DNA of 64,000 nucleotides from Actinomycetes bacterium (GTDB taxonomy: Bacteria; Actinomycetota; Acidimicrobiia; Acidimicrobiales; Palsa-688): contig JAJZIY010000001.1 of the NCBI GenBank assembly GCA_021828475.1, positions 1 to 64,000 on the forward strand, read 5' to 3'. Shown here piece by piece: positions 48,759-61,747 of the stretch; the first letter of the stretch is position 1, and the number at the start of each line of letters is the position of its first letter. Made by a program: the position numbers and the translations under genes. Under the pieces are notes generated by a model, which was not told the origin of the DNA, searched no databases, and saw only the letters and a list, made by a program, of their open reading frames with translations.

Positions 48759-50514
48759 CGCCAGCCGGCGCGCTGATGGCTCGGGGCTGGCACCCCGCCA
48801 GCACACCAGCCTGGACCAGCGGCTCGGCGCGCTGCAGCTGGTGAGGGTGGCGGTCGTGATGCTGGTCCTGGTCGCGGCCGTGGGTGTGCCGCACCAGCTC
48901 GGGCTGTCCCTCGGGCAGGTCCTGCCCCTCAGCCTCGCGTACCTGGCCTCCTGCCTGCTCGGCCAAGTCGTCGACACCCTGCGTGGCCGGTCGGTGCAGG
49001 CAGGGGCTGAGCGCCGGGGGCCGTCGGCTTCTTTCCGTCAGATGCTCCTGCCAGTGGACTCGTTCTACCTGGCCGCGTTGACGTTGCCATCAGGGGGGGC
49101 TCAGAGCGACTTCGTCTGGTTGTTCGCAGTCGAGCTGATCGCAGTGACCCTGCTCGCCAGCCCCCGCACCGGCGTTCGCCTGGCGATGTGCGACACGGTG
49201 TTGTTGCTTGGCATCACCGCTCTGCGCCTCGGAGCTCCTCTCGGCCAGCTCCTGGGCACCGCCAACGTGTACACGCCGTCGCCGGGTGAGGTCGTGGTGA
49301 GGACGGCCGGGTTCTGGGCGGTGGCCCTGTGCACCGCGTACTTCTCGGCCCTGTCCGAGCGGGAGCTGCGCCGCTCCAAAGGTCAGCTGGACGCCCTGAG
49401 CCAGATGGCGGCCGAGATGGAAGAGGCCATGGAGGGCGGCTCGGGAGCCGAGGGTATAGAGGCCGTCCTGCTGCGCAGCCTGCTGGCGCCGTTCGGCCTG
49501 GCGCGCGCCGCCGTCATATGGGAACGCAAGGCAAGGGTGACTGCGGCCCGGGCGTGGGCGCAGGCCCCCGCAGCACCGGATGCCCCGGGAGGGCCCTCCG
49601 AACCGACGTGGGCGGAGGGGGCAGCTGATGCGACAGACGCCGGCACTCAGGCACCGGTTGCGCCGAAGGCGACTGCATCGGTGGAGGACGTGAGCGTCGG
49701 CCTGGACGCACTCGAGTGCCCCGTAGCCAAGCGGGCGTTGCGTGGTAACCAGGCGGTGCTGGTGCGGGCTCTGTCCGCCGCGACGGACAGAGCCCTGGAC
49801 GAGCTCCTCCCGGACGCCAGCAACGTCGTCGTCGTGCCCCTGTGGGCAGGCCGCGAGCGTCAGGGGCTGCTTCTGGCGGAGTCCGGGCCTCCTGTGCGCC
49901 GGCGTGTGAGCCGGCGTTCCCTGGACATGCTCATGCGTTTCGGTGCCCATGCGGCGCTCGCTCTCAGCAACGCCGACCTACGCAAGGAGGTCGACAAGCT
50001 GGCCGCGTCGGACAGCCTCACGGGGCTGCCCAATCGCCGGGCACTCATGACCGACCTGTCGCGCGAGATTGCCCGTAGTGCCCGCTCGGGCCAACCCCTC
50101 TCCCTGGCCGTGATCGACGTCGACCACTTCAAGAGGGTCAACGACACTTTCGGGCACCTGGCCGGGGACGAGGTGCTCCGGGAGGTCGCCGCCGCCATGG
50201 CCGCCAACGTCCGCGACGTCGATGTCGTCGCCCGTTACGGAGGCGAGGAGTTCGCCATCGTCCTGCCGAACTGCACCGGCGAGGGGGCACTCGCCGTGGT
50301 CGAGAGGGTCAGGGCGGCAGTGGCGACAACCCGCACCGTTACGACGGTCACGGTGAGTGCCGGCATAGCCACTGCGGCGGGCCCGGGCCTGGACGGAGAG
50401 CGGCTCCTCGGGGCCGCGGATGCAGCCCTCTACGCCTCGAAGAACGCCGGGCGCGACCGTGCGACGCTCGCGCCGCCGGTTGCCGTGCGCGCCCAGGCCG
50501 GCGTCAAGGCCTGA
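48733..50514 (+). CDS. Membrane-anchored GAF-like + GGDEF diguanylate cyclase
   Basis: Multi-TM N-terminus; DSLTGLPNRRALMTDLSREIARSARSGQPLSLAVIDVDHFKRVND; ARYGGEEFAIVLPN; overlaps upstream gene 3' end. Confidence 0.85.
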   Translation: MRTPLASSNASRRADGSGLAPRQHTSLDQRLGALQLVRVAVVMLVLVAAVGVPHQLGLSLGQVLPLSLAYLASCLLGQVVDTLRGRSVQAGAERRGPSASFRQMLLPVDSFYLAALTLPSGGAQSDFVWLFAVELIAVTLLASPRTGVRLAMCDTVLLLGITALRLGAPLGQLLGTANVYTPSPGEVVVRTAGFWAVALCTAYFSALSERELRRSKGQLDALSQMAAEMEEAMEGGSGAEGIEAVLLRSLLAPFGLARAAVIWERKARVTAARAWAQAPAAPDAPGGPSEPTWAEGAADATDAGTQAPVAPKATASVEDVSVGLDALECPVAKRALRGNQAVLVRALSAATDRALDELLPDASNVVVVPLWAGRERQGLLLAESGPPVRRRVSRRSLDMLMRFGAHAALALSNADLRKEVDKLAASDSLTGLPNRRALMTDLSREIARSARSGQPLSLAVIDVDHFKRVNDTFGHLAGDEVLREVAAAMAANVRDVDVVARYGGEEFAIVLPNCTGEGALAVVERVRAAVATTRTVTTVTVSAGIATAAGPGLDGERLLGAADAALYASKNAGRDRATLAPPVAVRAQAGVKA

Positions 50515-50926
50515 GCTCGTCGGGGGCGGGGAGGGCCCGACGCAGCGCGGCAGCCACCGCCTCGGCTTCCACCGCGTCGCTGTAACGGTGCCGCGGCCAA
50601 AGAAAACCGCGCAGGCCGTCCCCGCGCCGGCGGGGCAATACGTGTAGATGGACGTGGGGGACGCTCTGGCTGACGATCTCGTTGAGGGCGAAGAAGGCGC
50701 CCTCGGCACCGAGGGCCACCCGCTGCGCTGCTGCGACCCTGCGTCCGGCGGCCATGAGCGGGGCGAGAAGCCCTGGGGGCAGCTCCGCCAGTGTGGCGAA
50801 GTGCTGCCGGGGGACGACCAGGGTATGCCCGTCGAACACGGGCCGGCTGTCGAGGAAGGCGACGATGTCGCGTTCGTCGAGCACAACGTGACCGGGCAGG
50901 GCTCCCTCGATGATGTCGTCGAACAC
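50504..50926 (-). CDS. HIT-family nucleotide-binding protein
   Basis: SVPHVHLHVLPR histidine triad; LVVPRQHFATLAEL. Confidence 0.9.
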   Translation of the reverse strand: MFDDIIEGALPGHVVLDERDIVAFLDSRPVFDGHTLVVPRQHFATLAELPPGLLAPLMAAGRRVAAAQRVALGAEGAFFALNEIVSQSVPHVHLHVLPRRRGDGLRGFLWPRHRYSDAVEAEAVAAALRRALPAPDELRP

Positions 50927-50965
50927 ACACGCTGTCGTGAGCCCCGAGGTTACGCTGTGCGGCGT

Positions 50966-51421
50966 ATGGCGCAGCTACAGCTGGGCGGGGCTCCGCCCGA
51001 GACCGTCCTTCCCGAGCCACCGCCGGAGGCGGCTGAAGCCCTCCGCCGGGCGTGGTCGGACGGCTCGCGCCAAGCGCTGTCAGCCGTAGCCGCTCGTTGG
51101 CCCCGCTACCTCGACGCCTGGGCCGCGCTCTCCCGGGCTTGGGAGGCAGAGGACCGGGTAGCCGCGTACGCGTTCGCCCGCACCGGTTACCACCGGGGCC
51201 TGGACGCCCTGCGGGCCGCCGGCTGGCGAGGCTCGGGCTACGTGAGATGGGCCCAGCCCTCCAACCGTGGCTTCCTCGAGTCCCTCGAGTCGTTGGGCCG
51301 CCTGGCGGGAGTGATCGGCGAGGAGGACGAGGCGCAGCGCTGCGCCATCTTCCTGTGCCAGCTCGACCCCGAAGACCGCGACCGGGAGAGCACGACAGCG
51401 CGCCACGGCCCGGACCGCTGA
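50966..51421 (+). CDS. DUF3151-like protein
   Basis: AAYAFARTGYHRGLDALRAAGWRGSGYVRWAQPSNRGFLESLESLGRLA. Confidence 0.75.
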   Translation: MAQLQLGGAPPETVLPEPPPEAAEALRRAWSDGSRQALSAVAARWPRYLDAWAALSRAWEAEDRVAAYAFARTGYHRGLDALRAAGWRGSGYVRWAQPSNRGFLESLESLGRLAGVIGEEDEAQRCAIFLCQLDPEDRDRESTTARHGPDR

Positions 51422-51423
51422 GG

Positions 51424-51951
51424 GTGGCCCAAGCCGGGCCCGTACCGCACGGAGCGGATCCCGATGCCTACGACCGCCTGCGCCGCCGCGTCCTGTGGCG
51501 GATGCCGTCGGGCATCTACCTTCTGGGCAGCGCCTCCGGGGACCGGCGCAACCTCATGACCCACAACTGGGCCATGCAGGTAGCTGTCGTACCCAAGCTC
51601 GTCGCGGTATCGGTGCGCCGCGACGCCTTCAGTCACGAGCTCGTGGGTGAGGGGGGTGCTTTCAGCTTGAGCTTCCTCAGGCGCGACGACAGGGCCTTGG
51701 CCCGCCTTTTCACCAAACCGGCCCAGGAGGGCCCGGCCCCCGGCATGCTCGGCGGGCAGCAGGTGCAGCTGGGCGTGACCGGTGTGCCCGTCCTGGTCGC
51801 CGCGGCTGCGTGGTTGGAATGCGAGGTGCGCACGACCGCGGAGGCGGGCGACCACACCGTCTTCGTCGGCGAGGTCGTCGCCTGCGGAGCTCCCGACGAG
51901 GAGGCGGCCCTGTTGCGCATGGAGGACACGCGCCTCAACTACGGCGGTTGA
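51424..51951 (+). CDS. Flavin reductase-like FMN-binding protein
   Basis: RMPSGIYLLGSASGDRRNLMTHNWAMQVAVVPKLVAVSVRRDAFSHELV; GTG start. Confidence 0.82.
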   Translation: MAQAGPVPHGADPDAYDRLRRRVLWRMPSGIYLLGSASGDRRNLMTHNWAMQVAVVPKLVAVSVRRDAFSHELVGEGGAFSLSFLRRDDRALARLFTKPAQEGPAPGMLGGQQVQLGVTGVPVLVAAAAWLECEVRTTAEAGDHTVFVGEVVACGAPDEEAALLRMEDTRLNYGG

Positions 51952-52014
51952 CCGCCGGCACCCCGGGCGCCCTCTCCCGGTTCGCTCGAAGGGTCGCGCC
52001 GGTAGACTTCGCGT

Positions 52015-52800
52015 GTGGCAACTCCGGCAGCTTCGATGACCGGGGCCTCCGTGGCGGTGGACAAGCGCCAGCGGGTGCAGGAAGCCCTGGTCGGTTACCA
52101 CGAGACGCGGGATCCTGCAGCCCTCGACCTGATCGTTTCCGCCTATCAGGGGTTGGCCCTCTCGCTGGCCAGCCGCTTCGGCCAACGGGGTGAGGACATC
52201 GACGACCTCAACCAGGTGGCCCTGCTCGGCTTGCTGAAGGCGGTCGAGCGCTTCGACCCCTCCCGGGGCACCGAGCTGACGACCTTCGCCACTGCGACCA
52301 TCCTCGGCGAGCTCAAGCGCCACCTGCGGGACCGGGCCTGGTCGGTCCGGCCGCCGCGGCGGATCCACGACCTCTACATAGCGGCGCAGCAGGCGATGGA
52401 CGAGCTGAGCCAGCTCTATGGCCGCTCACCGACTGTCGCCGAGGTCGCTGCACACACAGGTGCCGGCGCCGAGGACGTCCTCGAGGCGCTCGAGGCGGGA
52501 GGCCTGCGCAACAGCGCTCCGCTGGACGCCATGTCCGCGGGAGGTGACGACGTGGGGGCTCCCTCCTGGTCCGGGGGGCGAGACGACAGCCTGGCGGAGG
52601 TGGAGGGGCGCATGGTCGTCACGCCACTTCTGGCCCGGCTCCCCGAGCGCGAGCGCCGGGTGCTCCAGCTGCGTTTCGGCGCCGGGTGCTCCCAGACCCA
52701 GATCGGTGCCCTCATCGGCACGACCCAGATGCAGGTCTCCCGCATCCTGGCCAGGTGCCTGGCACAGCTGCGGGCCTGGTCCGAGCCGGAAAGCCAGTAG
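52015..52800 (+). CDS. RNA polymerase sigma factor, SigB/SigF type
   Basis: GEDIDDLNQVALLGLLKAVERFDPSRGTELTTFATATILGELKRHLRDRAWSVRPPRR; LPERERRVLQLRFGAGCSQTQIGALIGTTQMQVSRIL. Confidence 0.9.
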   Translation: MATPAASMTGASVAVDKRQRVQEALVGYHETRDPAALDLIVSAYQGLALSLASRFGQRGEDIDDLNQVALLGLLKAVERFDPSRGTELTTFATATILGELKRHLRDRAWSVRPPRRIHDLYIAAQQAMDELSQLYGRSPTVAEVAAHTGAGAEDVLEALEAGGLRNSAPLDAMSAGGDDVGAPSWSGGRDDSLAEVEGRMVVTPLLARLPERERRVLQLRFGAGCSQTQIGALIGTTQMQVSRILARCLAQLRAWSEPESQ

Positions 52801-54026
52801 TGGGGGACCACCGGGCAGGCGGGGGCGAAGCGACAGGGACGGTGGGGCCGGAGGTCGTGGCCAGCGAGGAGCGCCTCGCCAGCCTGGTGGACGACATCCT
52901 CACAGCTGCGCGCTATGCCCTGGACACCGAGTTCCACCGGGAACGCAGCTACTGGCCCAAGCTGGCCCTGGTCCAGGTGGCCTGGCAGCGCGGGGACGCC
53001 GCTTCGCGCGTGGCGCTGGTCGACCCCCTTGCGGTGGGCCCGGAGCCGCTCGCCAAGGTCCTGGCCTCTGGGTCGGTCATGGTTGCCCACGCTGCCACCC
53101 AGGACCTCGAGGTGTTGGCCAGGGCCTGCCACACGCTCCCCTCGGCGCTCTTCGACACGCAGGTGGCGGCCGGTTTCCTGGGGTACGGCTCCGCCTCGTT
53201 GGCCTCCCTGGCGGAGCGGTTCCTGCACGTGCGCTTGGCCAAGGGGGACCGCCTGACCGACTGGAGCCGGCGCCCCCTCACCAGCTCCCAGCTTGCGTAC
53301 GCCGCGTCAGACGTTGCTCACCTGCTCGACCTGGCCGACGCCATCACGGGACAACTCGTGGCAAGGGGGCGGCTCAGCTGGGCCGAGGAGGAGTGTGCCA
53401 TGCTCCTGCAGCGCCCCATCGAGCCGGCCAGTCCCGACCAGGCCTGGTGGAAGTTGCGCGACAATCGCCAGTTCCAGGGGGTTTCCCGCGGGATCGCCCA
53501 GGAGGTGGCCGCCTGGCGGGAGCGCAAGGCCCGCGTTCTCGACGTGCACCCCCGGATGGTCCTCCCGGACCTTGCCCTGCTCTCCATCGCCCACTCGCCG
53601 CCGTCCACCATGGCGGCACTGCGCGAGGTGCGCGGGCTCGACCCACGCCACCTGCGCGCCGGGACCGACGCCGAGATCATGGAGGCGGTGGCCCGGGGCC
53701 GGGCACTGCCTCCCGAGATGGTCCAGGTGGCCCAGACGGACCAGGTGAGCAAGGAGCTGAGGCCTGCGGTCGCTCTGGCGTCCGCCTGGGTGGCCCAGCT
53801 CAGCAAAGACGAGCACGTCGACGCCGCCCTCCTGGCGACGCGCAATGACATCGTCGAGTTCCTGGCCGGCAAGGCCGGTGCCCGTCTGGCTACGGGTTGG
53901 CGTTCGGAGCTCGTCGGGGCCCCCTTGCGCAAGCTGGCTGGTGGTCGGGCCTCCCTGGCCTTCGACGGCCGGGGCAGGCTGCTGCTCGAGGACAGGCCCG
54001 GTCCCGGCCAGAGCGGCCAGCCTTAG
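52800..54026 (+). CDS. rnd: Ribonuclease D-like 3'-5' exonuclease with HRDC
   Basis: ALDTEFHRERSYWPKLALVQVAW; AHAATQDLEVLARACHTLPSALFDTQVAAGFLGYG; GTG overlaps previous stop. Confidence 0.88.
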   Translation: MGDHRAGGGEATGTVGPEVVASEERLASLVDDILTAARYALDTEFHRERSYWPKLALVQVAWQRGDAASRVALVDPLAVGPEPLAKVLASGSVMVAHAATQDLEVLARACHTLPSALFDTQVAAGFLGYGSASLASLAERFLHVRLAKGDRLTDWSRRPLTSSQLAYAASDVAHLLDLADAITGQLVARGRLSWAEEECAMLLQRPIEPASPDQAWWKLRDNRQFQGVSRGIAQEVAAWRERKARVLDVHPRMVLPDLALLSIAHSPPSTMAALREVRGLDPRHLRAGTDAEIMEAVARGRALPPEMVQVAQTDQVSKELRPAVALASAWVAQLSKDEHVDAALLATRNDIVEFLAGKAGARLATGWRSELVGAPLRKLAGGRASLAFDGRGRLLLEDRPGPGQSGQP

Positions 54027-54036
54027 GCGCATGCGG

Positions 54037-54270
54037 CTATTGCTGTCCGGTCGGCTCGGGTCGCAGGTCGATCCTCAGCGTGAGCACCCCGTCCTCCAGG
54101 CTTGCGGAGGCGTCGCCGATCATGGCGTAATCCATGTAGTCCGTCCTGGCCTGGTCCATGAAGCGCTTCCGCTCCACCCCCTCGATGGGGGGCAGGCCCC
54201 GCTGGCGCACGGCGCGCGCGCGTTCGCGAAATCGGTCCAGCATTGCGTCGATGTCCAGCTCCTGCGCCAT
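54037..54270 (-). CDS. Small conserved hypothetical protein (77 aa)
   Basis: MAQELDIDAMLDRFRERARAVRQRGLPPIEGVERKRFMDQARTDYMDYAMIGDA. Confidence 0.6.
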   Translation of the reverse strand: MAQELDIDAMLDRFRERARAVRQRGLPPIEGVERKRFMDQARTDYMDYAMIGDASASLEDGVLTLRIDLRPEPTGQQ

Positions 54271-54369
54271 GCCGTCATGTTACAGAGCTGCCCGGACCAC
54301 CTCTGCTACCTTCGCGGGCGGAGATGGCGGTAAGCTGCAGACGGTCCTGCACTTCTCGGTTCGGGAGTC

Positions 54370-54585
54370 ATGGTGAAAAAGGGACGGCATCGGCGCTTCG
54401 AGGAAGCGCGTGATCTGAAGCGTGCTGTGAACACAGCGGAGGCCGAGGCTGAGCCCTGCCCGGAGTGCGGCGCTGAGCCAGGCAAGGAGCACGCCTCGTG
54501 GTGCCTGGCCATGGAGGACGAGTACCTCGACGACGAGGAAGAGGACGAAGAGCTGGACCGTAAGGGTTCATCCACTCCTCTCTGA
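54370..54585 (+). CDS. Small Cys-motif protein with acidic tail (71 aa)
   Basis: CPECGAEPGKEHASWC. Confidence 0.55.
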   Translation: MVKKGRHRRFEEARDLKRAVNTAEAEAEPCPECGAEPGKEHASWCLAMEDEYLDDEEEDEELDRKGSSTPL

Positions 54586-54691
54586 CCTCGGCCCGTCACG
54601 AGCGCACGGTTCGTGCGGTCGCCCGTACGAGACATGAGCGGGGCGGTCTATCGAGCGGGTGCCTGCGCTGACGTCCCCTAGCATTGTCGGG

Positions 54692-58009
<3,318 letters not shown>

Positions 58010-58109
58010 CCGCCTTGCCGGCGGTGCCGGCCCCGTGCCACAGGCCGAGCGGTGCAGGGGTGCGCGGGCAATCCCGGCCCTGAGCGGGGTGGCGCGCGAC
58101 AATCTGGCG

Positions 58110-58628
58110 ATGGACCCCGCCCAGCCCCTTGCACAGAGCGCCGCCCACCATCACCGAGCCCCGACGTTCGGCTTCACCCGCCACGGGCACCCGGTGCACG
58201 GCCGGACGGTAGACCACCTGCCGACGCACAACGCCTATGCGCGGTTCAACAAGCGGGTGGCCCTGCTCATCACGAACAACGTCGGCACGATGAGCTGCTT
58301 CTGGCTGTTCTGCGTCATCGCACTTCTGGCGTTGCCCGCCGCACTGGTCGAAGCGAACGTCGTCAGCCCGACAATCGGCCTGATCGGCGAGGCCGGCTTC
58401 GTCATAGTCGTCGAATGGCTGGCTCAGAGCTTCATACAGCTCGTCCTCCTGCCTGCGCTCATGGTCGGCCAGAACCTGCAGAACGTGGCCGCCGATGCCC
58501 GCTCGGCCAAGACCTTCGAGGACGTGGAGCGCATAATCGACCTGCTCGACGCCAACACCCAGGGCGGCCTGCACGACGTGATGGCCGCTATCGAGGAGCT
58601 GAAGTCGCAGCTGGCGGCGAAGGCGTAG
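58110..58628 (+). CDS. DUF1003-like membrane protein
   Basis: FNKRVALLITNNVGTMSCFWLFCVIALLALP...LLPALMVGQNLQNVAADARSAKTFEDVE. Confidence 0.65.
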   Translation: MDPAQPLAQSAAHHHRAPTFGFTRHGHPVHGRTVDHLPTHNAYARFNKRVALLITNNVGTMSCFWLFCVIALLALPAALVEANVVSPTIGLIGEAGFVIVVEWLAQSFIQLVLLPALMVGQNLQNVAADARSAKTFEDVERIIDLLDANTQGGLHDVMAAIEELKSQLAAKA

Positions 58629-59565
58629 CCGGCGGGTCGGCCGGCCCGCCCGGCCCGGCGCCGGCGGCCACCGGCCTGGAGGTGAGCAGGAGGACGGTGC
58701 CGGCGAGGGAGATGCCCATCCCGGCGAACAGCATCAACCCGGAGATGCCTCCTGGCACGTTCTCCCCGTAGAGGAGGAACCCGGCAGCGATCAGGCCGAG
58801 CGAGGCGACGGCGGCGTTGGCCGCCGAGACGCTGGCGGCGTTTGCTCGGCGGAACGCCTGCTGCACGAGGCTCTGCGCCCAGACCGAGATGGCGACCATG
58901 GGCCACAGGCTGGCGCTGGCCAGTACGGACGTGAGGCCACCCAGCCCGTAGAGGGCGAACCGGTCGCCGATCTCCTTGGTGTACACGCCGGTGGCGGCGA
59001 AGAGCAGTCCCACGGCGGCCCCCGTGGCGATGCCGGCGGCGTTGCGGCGGCGGGGGCCCACGCGGGAGGCAGCCGCGCCCGGCCCGCGGCCGTCCGCCAA
59101 CCTGGAGGCACCGGCGGCGACCCCGAAGGCGGCAACGCAACAGCATGCCCCGACGAGGATCTCGGTCAGGTTGGACAACGGCCGGCGGACCACCGTGCTG
59201 GCGGCGGAGCCTATGGCCGTGACGGCACCACCGGCGCCGGCCAGAGCCACCCCGACGATCTCCAGGGTGGTGAACCGCTCGTCCAGCCAGCGCCCCCCGC
59301 CCAGCACCAGCAACCCTCGGCCGGCGTTGCGCAGGGTGGCCACGACGGGTACCGGTGCGGTGGCCAGCGAGGCCGCCTCGCACACCCAGGCCACGCCGCT
59401 GAGGCCGATGGCGAGCAGCCACAGGGGCCTACGGGCCAGCGCGACCAGGAGGCGCATCCCTTTGTGGGAGGTGCCGGTATGCATGCCCTGGTGCTTCTCG
59501 AGCGCGGCGGCAGCCGCATTGAGCATGCCCGAGAGGAGCGCGAGTAGGCTACCGAGGACCAACAT
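58588..59565 (-). CDS. DMT/EamA-like multi-TM protein
   Basis: About 9-10 TM; LLALLSGMLNAAAAALEKHQ; ends overlap the convergent gene by 41 bp. Confidence 0.65.
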   Translation of the reverse strand: MLVLGSLLALLSGMLNAAAAALEKHQGMHTGTSHKGMRLLVALARRPLWLLAIGLSGVAWVCEAASLATAPVPVVATLRNAGRGLLVLGGGRWLDERFTTLEIVGVALAGAGGAVTAIGSAASTVVRRPLSNLTEILVGACCCVAAFGVAAGASRLADGRGPGAAASRVGPRRRNAAGIATGAAVGLLFAATGVYTKEIGDRFALYGLGGLTSVLASASLWPMVAISVWAQSLVQQAFRRANAASVSAANAAVASLGLIAAGFLLYGENVPGGISGLMLFAGMGISLAGTVLLLTSRPVAAGAGPGGPADPPATPSPPAATSAPR

Positions 59566-59570
59566 CGGCT

Positions 59571-60809
59571 ATGGCCTGGTGGCCGGGACTCGAGGGCAGA
59601 AGGAGTGCATGGGCGCGGATGACGGGTCTAGACGATAACGTGCCCCAGCGCGTCCTCATCATTTCGGCGGAGATGGGTGAGGGCCACAATGCGGCGGCGA
59701 CCGCCTTGACCGAGGCTATCGAGGAGTGCTGGCCCCAGTGCAAGGTCGAGCGTCTCGACACCATGGAGCTGCGGGGGGTGCGCTTCGCCCGCGCCGCCCG
59801 CTGGGCATACGGCTTCCAGCTCTCGGCACTGCCCTGGACGTACTCCATCTTCTACGCCTGGCTGTCGCGCTCCGAGCGCTTCGCCCGGGCTTCGCGACGC
59901 TGGGTGGGGGACTTCTTCGGGCCACGCCTGGCCAAGGTGTTGAAGGGCAGGGACCCGGACCTCGTCATCTCCACGTACCCGTTCGGCTCAGCCGCCCTCG
60001 ACTGGATGAGGCGCACATCGGGGTACTCGACGGTGTCGGTCACCTACATACCGGCGTTCCACGTCCACCCGCTCTGGGTCTACGACGGCATCGACCTGCA
60101 CTTCGTCATGTACGACACCGCCTCCGAGCACGCCATGCTTGCGAGCTTCGAGGCCTCCATGCGCGTCGGGGCCCCGCCCGTTCGTAAGGGCTTCGGCGAC
60201 TTCACCCGAGAGGTGTCCCGCAAGGAGCTCGGCCTACCCGAAGACGACTTCGTCGTCCTCATGACCGGGGGTGCCTGGGGCCTCGGTGACATCCGTCCCG
60301 GCGTGGAGGCCCTCGTCAGGATGGAGCCCCCGGTGCACGTCGTCGCGGTCTGCGGCAAGAACGCCGGTCTCGAGGCGGAGATGCGGACGCTGGCCGACGC
60401 CATGCCGGGGCGCCTCACCGTCCTCGGCTACACCTCGGCCATGCCCGAGTTGATGGCTGCCTCGAACGTGGTGGTCACCAACGGAGCGGGTGTCACGGTC
60501 CTCGAGGCTCTGCGCACGCCCCGGCCGGTCGTTGCCTTCGCTCCACTGGCAGGCCACGGGACTGCGTCGACCGCCGAGATGGTGCGTAGGCGCCTCGCCG
60601 TCGAAGCGCGCGACGTCCCCGACCTCGTCAGCCAGATCAGGCGCCTGCGCACAGACCGGGACCTCATGGGCTCCATGGAGCAGGCGGGCGAATCCTGGGT
60701 ACACGGTCGCGACCTGCGTCGCAGCATCGGAGAGATCCGCGACCTCTACGCCGAGCGCCACGGCGGCACCGGCACTGTCGGCGCCGGCACTGCCGGTGCG
60801 GGGCACTGA
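59571..60809 (+). CDS. MGDG synthase/MurG-like glycosyltransferase
   Basis: VLIISAEMGEGHNAAATALTEAI; LMTGGAWGLGDI; ASNVVVTNGAGVTVLEAL; start may be 59622. Confidence 0.85.
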   Translation: MAWWPGLEGRRSAWARMTGLDDNVPQRVLIISAEMGEGHNAAATALTEAIEECWPQCKVERLDTMELRGVRFARAARWAYGFQLSALPWTYSIFYAWLSRSERFARASRRWVGDFFGPRLAKVLKGRDPDLVISTYPFGSAALDWMRRTSGYSTVSVTYIPAFHVHPLWVYDGIDLHFVMYDTASEHAMLASFEASMRVGAPPVRKGFGDFTREVSRKELGLPEDDFVVLMTGGAWGLGDIRPGVEALVRMEPPVHVVAVCGKNAGLEAEMRTLADAMPGRLTVLGYTSAMPELMAASNVVVTNGAGVTVLEALRTPRPVVAFAPLAGHGTASTAEMVRRRLAVEARDVPDLVSQIRRLRTDRDLMGSMEQAGESWVHGRDLRRSIGEIRDLYAERHGGTGTVGAGTAGAGH

Positions 60810-60953
60810 AGCAGCGGCACGGGCGCCCGGGCAGCCCGGCCGGCGCTCCCGGCTCGGTGCGGTGTTGCGGGTGGCGCTGACAGTCGGCGACCTCGTGCCC
60901 CGGGCATGGCGCGAACCTTGCGGCCGCAGCGGTTCGGTCGTACTCTTTGGTTG

Positions 60954-61685
60954 ATGCCAGCGCGCCATCGACACCAGCCCGCCGGTCCAGAGCAGGCGCC
61001 GGGGCGGTCGTCCGGTGCCAAGGTGCCGGGCTCGCCCTCCAGGGCGCCGAGCGGTGGCGGCGGCAGCCGCCTGGCGTCAACGGGCCCTGACGCAGTGCGC
61101 CTGCTGCAGGAGCAGGCCGGCAACCGCGCCACGGCTGTCCTGCTAGCCGCCGGGCAGCCCAAGTTGACGGTCAGCGCAGCCGGGGACCGCTACGAGCAGG
61201 AAGCCGACGACGTGGCGGCCCAGGTGGTGGCCCGCCTGCGCGCCGGACCTGCTGGGGCCCAGGGGGCCGAAGGCCCCGCCGCGGGTGTGCTGAGCGACGA
61301 CGACCGGGAGGCCCCTGCCGGACGGATCAGCCGGGTACAGCGCAGTTCCGAGGTCATCGGAGCGGCCGGGGGCGACGTCGACAGCGACACCGAGAAGGCC
61401 ATCGTAGCGGCGCGCTCGGGCGGCAGGCCGTTACCAGGCGGCGTGCGCCGCTCCATGGAAGGTGCTTTCGGCGCCGATTTCGGTGGCGTCAAGGTCCACA
61501 CCGGCGAGCACGCGCAAGCACTCAACCACCAGGTCGGCGCGGTTGCTTTCACTGTTGGCCCGGACATCTTCCTCGGGCGTTCCGCTCCCGATGTCACCAG
61601 CCCGGCTGGTCAGGACCTACTGGCGCACGAGCTCACCCACACCATCCAGCAGGGTGCAGCCACGGCCCGCCACGAGGATCTCTGA
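60954..61685 (+). CDS. eCIS-core domain (DUF4157) protein
   Basis: LPGGVRRSMEGAFGADFGGVKVHTGEHAQALNHQVGAVAFTVGPDIFLG...LLAHELTHTIQQ; start at ATG 60954. Confidence 0.88.
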   Translation: MPARHRHQPAGPEQAPGRSSGAKVPGSPSRAPSGGGGSRLASTGPDAVRLLQEQAGNRATAVLLAAGQPKLTVSAAGDRYEQEADDVAAQVVARLRAGPAGAQGAEGPAAGVLSDDDREAPAGRISRVQRSSEVIGAAGGDVDSDTEKAIVAARSGGRPLPGGVRRSMEGAFGADFGGVKVHTGEHAQALNHQVGAVAFTVGPDIFLGRSAPDVTSPAGQDLLAHELTHTIQQGAATARHEDL

Positions 61686-61747
61686 CGCGCTCCAGCTGAT
61701 CGCAGGTCCGCTGCGGTCGTACCTGAGGGTGACCCGTGGCGTGCTCG

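Noticed and set aside
54586-54690. T-box leader before ileS
   Set aside because: Actinobacterial ileS often has a T-box, but the about 105-nt gap is too short and shows no T-box bulge-type motif.
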